Origin: Chromera velia
Lineage: Eukaryota; Sar; Chromeraceae
Assembly (NCBI GenBank): GCA_018398765.1
Contig: JAHBMJ010001627.1
Coordinates: 72,385 to 110,033, forward strand
Length of the DNA: 37,649 nucleotides
Direction: 5' to 3'
Shown: one piece after another, positions 28,803-37,649 of the stretch
Position numbering within the stretch: the stretch's first letter is position 1
Layout: the number at the start of each line of letters is the position of its first letter
Notes under the pieces: model-generated
Told to the model about the DNA's origin: nothing
What the model saw: only the letters and a program-made list of their open reading frames with translations
Database searches by the model: none
Translations under genes and position numbers: made by a program

Positions 28803-31800
28803 TGTGTGTGTGTGTCTGTATATACCGCACGTCATCTTCTGGGTGGCTTCAGGCTGCTGCAAGTTTGCCTAGAACTCGTTCCCAGCTTTGTAGGTGCTCG
28901 TTTCCTCGGGTTTCTAACATTTATGCTGTGCTTTCTGACTTCCCATTACTTCTAATCCTGCTTTTCCTCACTGCATCTTTTGCACAGCATCTGACCCCCT
29001 GTCTCAGTTCGCAACTGTCTCATTTGATGCCAGACGCAGTCACCGTGTGCGCTCTTCGTATTTGTGCACAGGAGAGGGACAGGTACGCAGAGGGGGTAGA
29101 CGACCTCCACTTCGAGGCCAATCTTGGGCCCTATCCCTCCGAGACCCTCTCCCAATGGACTGAAGTCTCGACGTTCATCTCAAAAAACGTCGTCTCCAAA
29201 ATTCAGGTCAGGCAAAAGGAGACCCCTCCTCGGCTGCTCCAACCAAGAAGTGGCCCTTCCTTCTTCTGATTTTCGACTCACGGACGTCGCTCTTCACATT
29301 CCCCCTCTTTCCCTTTTGCCTCTGCTCAGTCCACTTACACGCTCTCCACATTGCCGCATTGTTTCTTTCCACGAAGGCCTCCTGAATGAGTGCCTTCTAT
29401 GCTTCTGACTGCTGCAGCCGGTCAACCGTCTAATCTGCTCTGCCTCCCAACCTGTGAGCTCACGAACGGGAAATCAGCAGAGCGTGGAAGAGAGACCCAA
29501 ACAGACCGCAGGAGAACGAGGAGCGGCGTTGAAGAGAGACGAAGATGGGGAAATGAAAAAGGGAGGGGGGGAAGCAGACGCTCTGGCAATCGGGGAAAGA
29601 GACGAGGATCAGCCGACACCGGCCGCTTCCTCTTCTTCCTCATCATCGTCTTCCATTGCCATAGGAAACCCACAAATGGAGCAATTCGACGGTCGGTGAA
29701 CAGAAAGCCTCCCTCCCTTTGCATGTCTCTGCTGGAAATGGTTTCCGTTTTCTCAGTGAATCATCATTACCACCAGGGGGAAAAATTGTGCTCGTTTCTT
29801 CTGTGTATATGTCTTCTAGATCATCCCTCCTCTCGTGTGTGTGCTCTTTTCTCCTGCCTTTGCAGCCCCAATGCAGACAGGCGGGCGGCTGTTCTTCTCA
29901 GACATCCCGAAGTTGCCCCCCCAGTCTGGAGGTCAATCAAGTCATGCAGGGAGGGAGGGAAATGTGAGGACAACCAAGGGATGATGACTGCTACCGCCAA
30001 GCCAACCTGCCCTTTTTTATCCTGATAGAGAGAGTACTCTTCGACGGTTGTGTACCCACCCCATCTTCCCTTCTCGCGTAAGGGGAGGGAATGCTGCATG
30101 GGCTTTTGAACTTTTCCATAGCTCCCCTCTCTCTCGTTAAACTCCCACGTGCTTTTTTCTCGGTGTCAAACAAATTCTGCATGGATGGATGCAGGGTTGA
30201 AGGGGTCCGACCTGACTGCATGGATGTTCGACAAGAGCGACGCGCTGAATCGACTGATCCAAAAGGAATACCCGAAGGGTGGGTTGGTCAGAGAGAGGAA
30301 CGGCGACAGACACAGAAACTGAAGGGCGGTGGCTCATAAATGGACAGAGGGACAGAGAGACTGTATGTCTCTTAGACCGACAGCCAGGCAGACAATCAGA
30401 CAAAAGAGCAGAAGTCAAACAGACAAGACAGACAGACGGACGGACAAGAGAAATGGGTAGACAGACAAAAAGATAGGTGAAGTGCATACGCATGCTCCAC
30501 TTTGGACACAGACTCCGCCAGGAGCTGTCTTCTGCTGACGTTGCCTCTGCTCATGCTTTGCGTAATGGATGCTTCATTTGTGTCCTCTCCCCTCCTCCCC
30601 TCACCTCTCCTCTTGTCTCCTCTGCAGATCCCCGGGATCTTCTTGGAGAGCTCCAGGCGGCCTTCGTTGTCTTCTTCCTCGGACAGGTCGGTCCTCTTCC
30701 TCTTCCTCTACCTGCCTGCCTGCCTACATGGTAAACTAGGAGACCAGACGGGCCGTGAAAACTGCATCTGTTGTCTCATTGAAAGGCGTGTTCAAGTGTG
30801 TGGAGATTTAGAGTGGTACTGGGGATTGAGGCGCAAGCTGTGCTGCCTCCTTCTAGCATGATAAGTGCTTGCTTTGGGGATCTCGGAAGTAGCGATTCTC
30901 TCTGTATGCCATCCTCCGGGGATGCCTTCTTGCAGACTCACACGATGAATTGGAATGCAAATAACGAACGCGATGCCAGCAGCCGTAGCTTGTACTTGAC
31001 TGCATTTTGTTTCTTTCTTTGTTTGGGTCTGTGCAGAACTTTGACGGGTTCGAGCAGTGGAAGGCGTTGGTAACTCTTTTGTGTTCGTGTGATGCCGCAG
31101 TGAAGAGACGGCCTTCGTTCTTTGCAGACCTCATTCGTCAGTCCTCCTTTTTGTTTCTGTCTGCCTGGCTGTCTGCATGTCGGTCTGTCTTTGAGTGTCC
31201 ATGTGACTTTTTTCCTTGTTCGTTGTATGATTGAAAAGAAAAAAGAAAAAGGAAAAAGTGAACTCATTTAATCTGTCCGTCAGAGATTCAAAAAGAAAGA
31301 AAGAAAGAAAGAAAGAAAGAAACGCATAGTATATCGGTCGGTTGGTCGCTTCTCGCTCTATGTGTCTGTTTGTTTGTTTGTATCGATGTCTTCTCGACAA
31401 TGAGTGAGTCAAGACAGGGACATGCAGGTAGAAGAGAAAGGAACATCATGTGGCCTGTCTGTTTTGTCTCTCTGTCTCTTCCGCATTCGTCTTTTCTTTT
31501 GACTCTGCCTCTCCGAGGCGTATGCCTTCTGGAAGACACCACGCAAGCGATCCCGTTCAAGCGTGCACCTGTTCCCTTCCTGCTTCTTCCCTGCCGTGCT
31601 CATTTCACCCTTGCATGCACTGCAAACAGTCATAGGCGCTGCGGTGGTAAGCGCTTGTGTACGAAAAGTGTTTTCGTGCCGCTGTGTCTCTCTCTGTACA
31701 CCTGCAAAGACTCTGCAATCATGTCGCCCATCGTGTGTCTAAATTTCTCATACCCTACCAGTCATTGGTTTGATGCGTTCACTTCATAGATCAGTTTTTC

Positions 31801-32546
31801 AATGGTGTTCTCAAACACCTGCAGAGTGCCTTCCTTCTTCTCAGACTCTTTCGTCAGCAGGCAGGCTGGCACAGCACTGCAGTGGACAGCAGTCCTTTCT
31901 TTCCTCCCCCCTCTCTCCATTCCTGTTTGCACATGCATGCGTGCATGCAGGCGTCCTGTTCGGGCAGGTGATGCAGGCCCCCGACGATCTCTGCACTGAC
32001 GCTCTCTTGGGAGGGAACTTTCTGGTCAGGTCCCTGGCGGAGCTGGCGGAGGTCTGCGAGGACGAGACGGTGGACCCGAAGGTGCGCGTGAGAGCCGCAC
32101 ATCTCAGGCGGGCTGCAAAGGAGCGATTCGGGAGCGATCTTCTGGACCCCCAAATCCTGTCAGTGAGTCAGGCAGGCAGGCAGTCAGTCAGTAAGGTCAG
32201 TCTCAGTCAGTCAGTCACAGTCAGTCCGTCAGGCCGTCAGGCCGTCAGGCAGTCAGGCAGCCAGTCAAGTGGATCGGATCTGTGGCGAACAGTCGGCTAC
32301 TTACTGGCTGTGTGTTGTTCTCATCCATTTGTCATCGTGCCCGGCACTTGCATGCACGTGGCAGCTCTGAGATCCTTCGGACGGAATCTGCAGCTGGCTT
32401 TTCATGTTTTCACTCGATCCTCTTGTGTGTGATCCGCTCTTTGCAGAGGAGACGATGCCCCTGTTATTGTTGGTCTAGATGATGCTGATCTCGAGAAGTT
32501 GCACATGGAGTGTCGTGAAGCGTCCGAAGAGGTCGTGATAAACTGA
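27953..32546 (+). CDS. AAR2: AAR2 splicing factor homologue (U5 snRNP assembly)
   Basis: Nine exons: 27953-28249, 29072-29206, 29418-29691, 29866-29931, 30195-30278, 30628-30686, 31037-31136, 31951-32158 and 32447-32546; total 1323 nt, 440 aa, closing in frame. Aar2 binds Prp8 and holds it in a U5 snRNP precursor before the Brr2 helicase joins. Conserved blocks appear in order: [20 protein letters not shown] and PPGAHFLYW (exon 1), [12 protein letters not shown] (2), NRLICSAS (3), [14 protein letters not shown] (4), [20 protein letters not shown] (5), [17 protein letters not shown] (6), [18 protein letters not shown] (7), [14 protein letters not shown] and [11 protein letters not shown] (7/8), and [11 protein letters not shown] (9). 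The human protein is 384 aa; the excess is a Ser/Glu-rich stretch in exon 3. The exon 8 donor (GTCAGT at 32159) was chosen because it alone keeps phase without adding repeat-coded residues. AATAAA at 32611-32616 could be a polyadenylation signal. Confidence 0.92.
28440..28815. repeat. Composite pyrimidine and GT microsatellite in AAR2 intron 1
   Basis: On the plus (sense) strand the order is CCTT units, CTTT units, GTTC units, a long CT run, GCTC units, C-rich spacer, then a GT run. The whole block up to the GT run is nearly pure pyrimidine on the sense strand for ~290 bp. It lies within the 822-bp intron 28250-29071. Confidence 0.95.
31290..31322. repeat. (GAAA)n microsatellite in AAR2 intron 7
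   Basis: About eight AAAG units within the 814-bp intron 31137-31950. Confidence 0.9.
32159..32272 (+). repeat. GTCAG-type tandem repeat at the AAR2 exon 8 donor
   Basis: Immediately downstream of exon 8 the intron is a ~110-bp degenerate array of GTCAG, CAGGCAG and GTCAGGCC words. Since GTCAGT is the commonest donor hexamer in this window, the array supplies several donor-like sites in a row (for example at 32159, 32163, 32183, 32187 and 32191). Confidence 0.85.
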
Positions 32547-33483
32547 CTGTAATGGACACTACGAGCCAGAGAACTCTAAAAACAAAGTGAAAAGTTTCTT
32601 ACACGCACACAATAAATGTTTAATTCTAATTGAAAATTTTTTAATTCAAAACCTAGTTCAAAGCGTATGTGATTTCTAATTGGAAATCTAGTCAAAAAAT
32701 CTAGAGGGAAAACTTAAACTGGTTAGAGAAATTCTCCAAAAGAATCAAAATTGCAATTATATTTTGTTCACGTTAAATCATTATGTACTTTATAGTAAAG
32801 CGGCGTAATAAAGCCATAATTCTGGAGCAAATTAGTAGTCAGAATCAAATTTTTTAATCTTTAAGTTTTAAAATGTGCCAGTGTGTATAGGTAAAAACAT
32901 AACTAGAAATAGAAGCAATGTCTATACTAAGTTTTCTATATATACAGAAAAATTTAAATATTTATAATTTGTTCTAAATTAAAAAAAAAAAAATGAGACT
33001 TCAAATTTTTAAGTATTAAAGCATTCCAATTCTCTCAATTAATTACTCGTAAATGCGGCAATTAAGGTCAAAATCGGATAATAAGACTTATATCTAGACT
33101 TATATACACCCACTTTTGTAGACTTCTCAGACACATTATATGTCACACATACGGATATCTTTATTTGTAAACATCGATAAATACAGCAATACATGTAATA
33201 AATTATTATAGTAATATGATAATCGATGGTGATAGTATGAATTCGTGCTTAAAAGTTGCTAAAAGAGTTGCTTTCAATCCAAGTTTTACACGCAGACAGA
33301 AATCTTTGCATTGAACAAATCGATTTGAGGATCGCTCCTCGTAGCTCGGGCTCTCCGATCCACTTTTGTTTGGTCTTTGAGACTCCCTAGCGCGCAAGCT
33401 AACTGCAGGATTTGGCATCAGGTAGCTTCAGGCTTGCTTTTCGTCGTGTTTTTTGGTCTCCCTTTATCCTTTGCCTACTGCAG

Positions 33484-33669
33484 CTCGCCAAGAGCAGAAT
33501 TGTTCTTCCGTCTCCGTGTGTTCCGCCTCCCGCTCTGCCATCTGGTCAACTTGAACCCGCAGAAGCAGATGAAGACCGTGATGGGCTGCACAGACAACAG
33601 ACGAAAGAGCAGAAGGGGATCTACGCTAGTCAACTGAGTGGAGTATACTTGACACGAACAAAAATGTGA
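33484..33669 (+). CDS. Possible orphan terminal exon
   Basis: Preceded by CTACTGCAG, the local acceptor form, and open to a stop at 33667-33669. The peptide LAKSRIVLPSPCVPPPALPS then GQLEPAEADEDRDGLHRQQT has ordinary protein-like composition but no family I know. No matching upstream exon was found in the AT-rich DNA before it, so it may be a relic. Confidence 0.22.
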   Translation, partial: LAKSRIVLPSPCVPPPALPSGQLEPAEADEDRDGLHRQQTKEQKGIYASQLSGVYLTRTKM

Positions 33670-34553
33670 ACACTGCATGCCTTTCTTTTTGACCATCAAA
33701 AACTGTAAACTTCTTTTACCGTTTCAAGCGGGGGCTCACAGACCAGACGGGCTGAGGCACATGGGGAAGCAGTCATGCATAGAAACACAGAAGATTCTTT
33801 CCTCACACACATGCCAACCATCTGGTTCCTCAACAATTGTTTTCTTTGCGAAAGATTCGTTCTCTGCAGTGCATGATTGACCTACTGGTAGGTGATCTTT
33901 TCACCTTTTTTATCATGTGTCTGGCACATGGTACACAGAGAAGCGTGATAAACTGACTTCACTTTCTCAGAAGCGACGTGCAAAACTGCGGCTGGTGTTG
34001 AACGTTGCCTGCAGAGATGAGTAGCAAAGCGAGGGAGCACAAGGGAACAGAGCAAAAATGTCATTAAATAAACGGAATCTGCTCCAAGCGAATACTAAGG
34101 ACAATACTAAAGGACAGCACTGAAGCATACTAACGTGACTAAGTAGACCGAGAAGGTTCTGCTGAATCGAGAGAAACGGCATACGAATTCTTAAATAGGA
34201 CAATCGAGGGTTAAATTAAATAGAAACACTATTACATGCGTGTTTGTGTTTGCAAAGTGATCGGTTGTCTATGCATGCAGTTAACTGAATTTTGACGGGT
34301 TTGCCGACTTCTGGAAAGTCTTTTAAAACAGTAACAGCGTGCCAGGGCCGTCTACACCTCGATCAGAAAGGTGAGGGCGAAGAGAAACCAGAATCCCAAA
34401 ACTTCTTCCTCGTCCAGGGAATCCGATCCCGTCCGATCCCGGAACAAGCGCTGAAGGGAACAAAGAAAGAAAGCAAACGATTCAGTTGGAAACCATGCTT
34501 AAAAAATATGAAGAATAGGGAACATTCACTTGAGTGTAATGTGGATTAGATTC

Positions 34554-34616
34554 ATGGACGATTCGGAATTGGAACGACTGATAGAACATAATTTTCCTGC
34601 AGGATTTGACCCTCAG
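34554..34616 (+). CDS. Possible orphan first exon
   Basis: An ATG followed by 20 sense codons, MDDSELERLIEHNFPAGFDP plus Gln, runs to CAG and a GTCAGTCAGTCA donor, the same form as the real donors in this window. A phase-compatible acceptor ATGCAG at 35203 would extend it by 22 residues to a stop at 35270-35272. No similarity is recognised and the composite would be only 43 aa. Confidence 0.22.
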
Positions 34617-35876
34617 GTCAGTCAGTCAGTTCGGCATCTTTTTCTCGCTGCTCCTTTTAGCCCTTGCTTCCTTCCGCTTAGTAAACCAACTTGTGCAGCT
34701 TGCTGCAGCCTCTGTTGTTCGGCGAGTTCCTGCAAGTAAAGGAGAAGGGTTGAAAGAGCTTGAAGTGAAAACGAGAAAGCAAAACTGAAAAATAAGAACC
34801 CAGCCTGATTCAGGAAGCTGACAGATCGAACGTTTACACGGATAATCTTCGCTTGGTGTTAAATATGAAACAAATGAAGTAATACAAAAGAACAAAAAAA
34901 AGAGGGATGAAAGAACAAAACAGGAAGAAACGATCAGTGCAAAATGATGAAAAACGATGTCAAGCTGCCCACCTGTCACTGAAAGCTGCTCCATATATAT
35001 CTATATATCCTTTCCTCTTTGTTGCGGATCTCTCGCTTCTTTCAATCCTGCCATCCTTTCTTCGTCCATTAATTCCTTCGATCACTTTTTCATAAATTCA
35101 TGCATGCATAATTAATTCATCCTTTAATTCTGCCCAAAGAACCAACCTGCGACTGTCTCTGTCTCTTCTTCTGTTCCTTCTGTACACAGGAAAAAATATG
35201 CAGCGATGCACGAATCAGATAATCTTTGTGAGAATGTTCAGAGAGCAGGAAGGTATTTCATGGGGGATCTGACAGGCTGAGCAAGAATAACTGAACTTTT
35301 GCAAGAACGAAATATACAAGTAATCCTCAGCTCGCCTCTGTTTTACACACATGTTTGCAAACGAAAACGCGGCTTAAAAAAAAAAAAAAATGAAGACGAA
35401 CGGTTGAGGGACAAGACAAACGATTAACGACTGACTCACCAATATACTTGTAAACGAGTTACGGTTGAGGTATGTGAGGAAATTTACAGTTGCCCTCACA
35501 GTGGAAGCCTGCTAGAAGACAAGCACAGAGAGAGAAATTAAGAAGTGCGTGAATCAATTGAGATCGAGGAGAAACGAGGGAGATGGGGCCCGTCACTTGT
35601 TAGAGGGCAACACTCAAGACTCAAGCCTTCAGAAAAATTCGAAAAATACAAGACTAGTGACAAGTTTTCGAACAAGAGTTGTGTTTTTTTTTCTTTCTCA
35701 AAAGGTTCTGTCTCTCTTCATTGCCCTTTTCTGCCTCGCCTTTTTCCTATTCTGTATATGTTTTTTCCCTTTTTATTTCCTCATTTTCTTGTACCCATTC
35801 AACTGACCGCGGTGTCAAAGCCTCAGGCTGCTCTGCCTGCGGTGCCTCCTGCGCACCCAGAAACACAGGGATGGGA

Positions 35877-37196
35877 TCAAAGGAGATGCGAAAATGAATT
35901 TACAATATGTATACAGACGTGACGAGAGCAGAAAAGGCAGCAACTCTTGTAGGTGATGGCAACGGGAGTGGTGCCTGTGCCTGCGGGGGGGTAGACAATC
36001 TTCCTCATCTCCTCGAGGAACCACTCTGCCTGGGTCTCGGGGGGCGCATCTCCGAAGGGGAAGTCGGGGTCGTCGAAAAAGTCGAATGCGCCAGGCCCGA
36101 GATCATTAATCAGAACGGTGGAGAGGGGTCCGAACTTCTGAGCCTGGTCTCCGAGAGGGACGGAGGGCCCTGCGGGGAGCAGAGCGTTGAAGCGAGCGGG
36201 GTCGGCCCACATGCGGGCGTAGACCGCTCTGAGGAGATCGTGTGTGTAGATGTCTTCGTCGAGTGTGCCGTCAAAGAAGAACAGCGAGTCACCCTCGACG
36301 GGAGCGAAGGGGGACACAACGATACCATCGATGATGAAAGCGTCTCCGTGCTCAGGGTAGATGTTGCCGTAGTCGGTTTCTTCGTACTGCTCCACCGCGG
36401 TCACCGTGACCTCCTTCAAAGTGCCACCTTCCTGCAAACAAAGAAAGAAGAGCCATGGAGGCAGGCGGGCAAAGGACTTAGAGACATCTTCTGACAGTGG
36501 ATTTTGACAGGAGAATCTCACTAACTCAGGCACGCATCGGCGAAGCGCGCCTGCTCGTCTGAATGGTTTTTTGTCATTCTGGGGTCTTTCGCAAGCTAGG
36601 TCTTTTTCGTCTCCCCTCATGCCTCTCATGTGTCTTCTCTTTTCCTTCCTTCGTTCCTTCCTTCCTTCCTTCCTTCCTTTCCTTCTTGGGTGACCGCCCT
36701 TCGTTCCATGCAAGCTTCTTGCCCTATCTCACGGACGGACACAGAGAGCGAGCAACCAAGGACGACAAGTCTCCTCGATCCGACACTTAAGAGGCGGTCA
36801 TTGACACGAAAAATAACTGTGTTGTCAGTCCATGTCCGCCTCTTCAGCCTGTGTTTAAGACCTCTGTTGCAACGGCCAAAATCAAATTTTGAAACCGCGA
36901 CCACCCCAAGCCAAAAGATGGATGACTGTCCTCTCCTCTATTCTACTCGACTCTTAATTCTCTTCCAGCTAGCTCTATCCATCGGATCTCTAGCTGACCT
37001 CCAGCACCAGAACGTCTCCCACCTTCACCTCGACGAAGCGCACGGGCTCAGTGGCGGCGTAGGAGAAGTCGGTGTCTCCGTCAACGTTCTGCCCGGTCGT
37101 CACCTTGAACGTGAGGTGGTCGATGTAGCCCCGCACCGTGCCTGTCATGCCACCAGAAGTCTCGTAGAAAATCCGGGTAAAGCTGCATGCGCTCAT
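35877..37196 (-). CDS. Probable Hint/Hog-domain protein, N-terminus missing
   Basis: Two minus-strand exons. The right one ends at 36999 (GTCAGC donor) and the left one runs 36431-35877 after a TTTGCAG acceptor, joined in phase 0. The right exon starts either at the acceptor CATGCAG (first base 37182) or at ATG 37194-37196; I take the acceptor as likelier, which puts the N-terminus upstream. The joined sequence reads RGYIDHLTFKVTTG, RFVEVKVGDVLVLE and EGGTLKEVTVTAVEQYEET, then YGNIYPEHGDAFIIDGIVVS followed by PFA. This matches the second half of a hedgehog-type Hint domain: the T-x-x-H block (here Y-I-D-H, His kept), the VGD strand, and the final G-x-x-V-D-G-V-x-x-S strand. Hint domains cleave their own chain. 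A ~110-residue acidic tail follows. The N-terminal block with the nucleophilic cysteine is not visible, so activity cannot be judged. The last ~25 residues (KSCCLFCSRHV...) may be read-through into an intron. Confidence 0.5.
36642..36684. repeat. (CCTT)n microsatellite in the Hint-like gene intron
   Basis: CCTT units on the plus strand within the 567-bp intron 36432-36998. In the sense of that gene the array is purine-rich (AAGG). Confidence 0.9.
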
Positions 37197-37477
37197 GATC
37201 AAAGGTGCATGTACGTGCGTTTTTGCGTGGATGAACGAGAGAGAGAGCGCGCGAATGTAAGCCTCGCGAGGGAAAAACAGTCGAGCGGCAGTTTCGTGCT
37301 GATTCACTTATTTGCACTGAGTCTCAGCCAGTCAGCCGGTGACGTCCGGGCTTTCCTATGCAAAATCGGACTCGCATTTCCTCTGGATCTCCGTATAACT
37401 TCAGGGGCCACTGTCTCCAAACAACATTCATACACTCACTAGCTCAGTCACCCCAGGGAGAGAGAGAGAAAGAGAGC

Positions 37478-37479
<2 letters not shown>

Positions 37480-37509
<30 letters not shown>

Positions 37510-37512
37510 TAC

Positions 37513-37553
<41 letters not shown>

Positions 37554-37649
37554 CACACACATGCACACACACAAACCCACACACTCACACACATACACGC
37601 ACATACACGCACATACACACACACACACACACACAGACACACACACACA
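37480..37649. repeat. (CA)n microsatellite at the window edge
   Basis: About 170 bp of CA with CACG, CATG and CATA variants running off the end of the window. Minus-strand frames through it are valine/cysteine repeats with no meaning as protein. Confidence 0.95.

Larger units (their letters stand above)
32547..35876. other. AT-rich interval, mostly gene-free
   Basis: From the AAR2 stop to the Hint-like gene. 32580-33260 is strongly AT-rich with no ORF. Two short segments with splice-like borders and plausible peptide sequence are listed separately with low confidence. The remainder contains homopolymers (poly-A at 35378-35391; T-rich at 35680-35790) and short frames only. Confidence 0.5.

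Noticed and set aside
28250-29071. Continuous frame reading from AAR2 exon 1 into exon 2
   Set aside because: The frame stays open only because the microsatellite lacks stops. GTGAGC and CACAG borders, and homology that resumes exactly at ERDRYAE, show it is an intron.
37428-37648. Cysteine/valine-rich minus-strand frames at the window end
   Set aside because: Pure translation of the CA microsatellite.
1-37649. CRISPR arrays, bacterial operons, ribosomal RNA or tRNA genes
   Set aside because: No regularly spaced repeats with unique spacers, no Shine-Dalgarno-led gene runs, and no cloverleaf or rRNA sequence that I could recognise by eye.

Overview
This is eukaryotic nuclear DNA. Genes are split by GT-AG introns, start contexts carry no bacterial ribosome-binding sites, intergenic DNA is full of microsatellites, and one gene is a spliceosome assembly factor. 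Long low-complexity protein segments, mixed-GC microsatellites and algal/protist gene content suggest a free-living protist or alga, with a chromerid alveolate (Chromera-like) my best guess. That placement is an inference, not something the sequence proves.

Layout. 1-2828: gene-free, degenerate CTGA repeats and a 472-bp AT-rich inverted-repeat element. 2829-8154 (+): a three-exon gene for a ~1662-aa protein with an N-terminal CHAT (caspase-like) protease domain, a ~1100-aa low-complexity linker and a C-terminal STAND/NB-ARC-like P-loop NTPase. 8155-12100: microsatellites plus a 493-bp TIR element with an 8-bp target-site duplication. 12.1-15.5 kb (+): an unrecognised Ser/Pro-rich coding region followed by three related, tandemly repeated terminal-exon units. 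16821-17592: a 772-bp Mutator-like element (TIRs, 9-bp duplication) carrying an acidic coding fragment. 17824-18682 (-): a two-exon GNAT acetyltransferase. 19558-21920 (+): a four-exon RBR (RING-IBR-RING) E3 ubiquitin ligase with C-terminal membrane helices. 22-25.4 kb: gene-free. 25422-27427 (-): a two-exon, 633-aa fusion of dihydroorotate dehydrogenase PyrD (class 1B type) with its PyrK iron-sulfur flavoprotein partner. 27953-32546 (+): AAR2, nine exons, 440 aa. 32.5-35.8 kb: AT-rich, mostly gene-free. 35877-37196 (-): two exons of a probable Hint/Hog autoprocessing-domain protein whose N-terminus lies outside or is unresolved. The window ends in a CA microsatellite.

The genes do not form one pathway. 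Two pairs are divergent (GNAT/RBR and PyrDK/AAR2) and could share promoter regions. The most striking points are the bacterial/archaeal-type PyrD-PyrK fusion in an intron-bearing eukaryotic gene, the CHAT-STAND protein that looks like a cell-death or immune receptor lacking its sensor, the tandem terminal exons, three structured non-autonomous transposons, and a shared splice-site dialect (5' GTCAGTC-like donors, 3' TGCAG acceptors). Exon boundaries were derived by hand from phase and homology; all multi-exon models given here close in frame.
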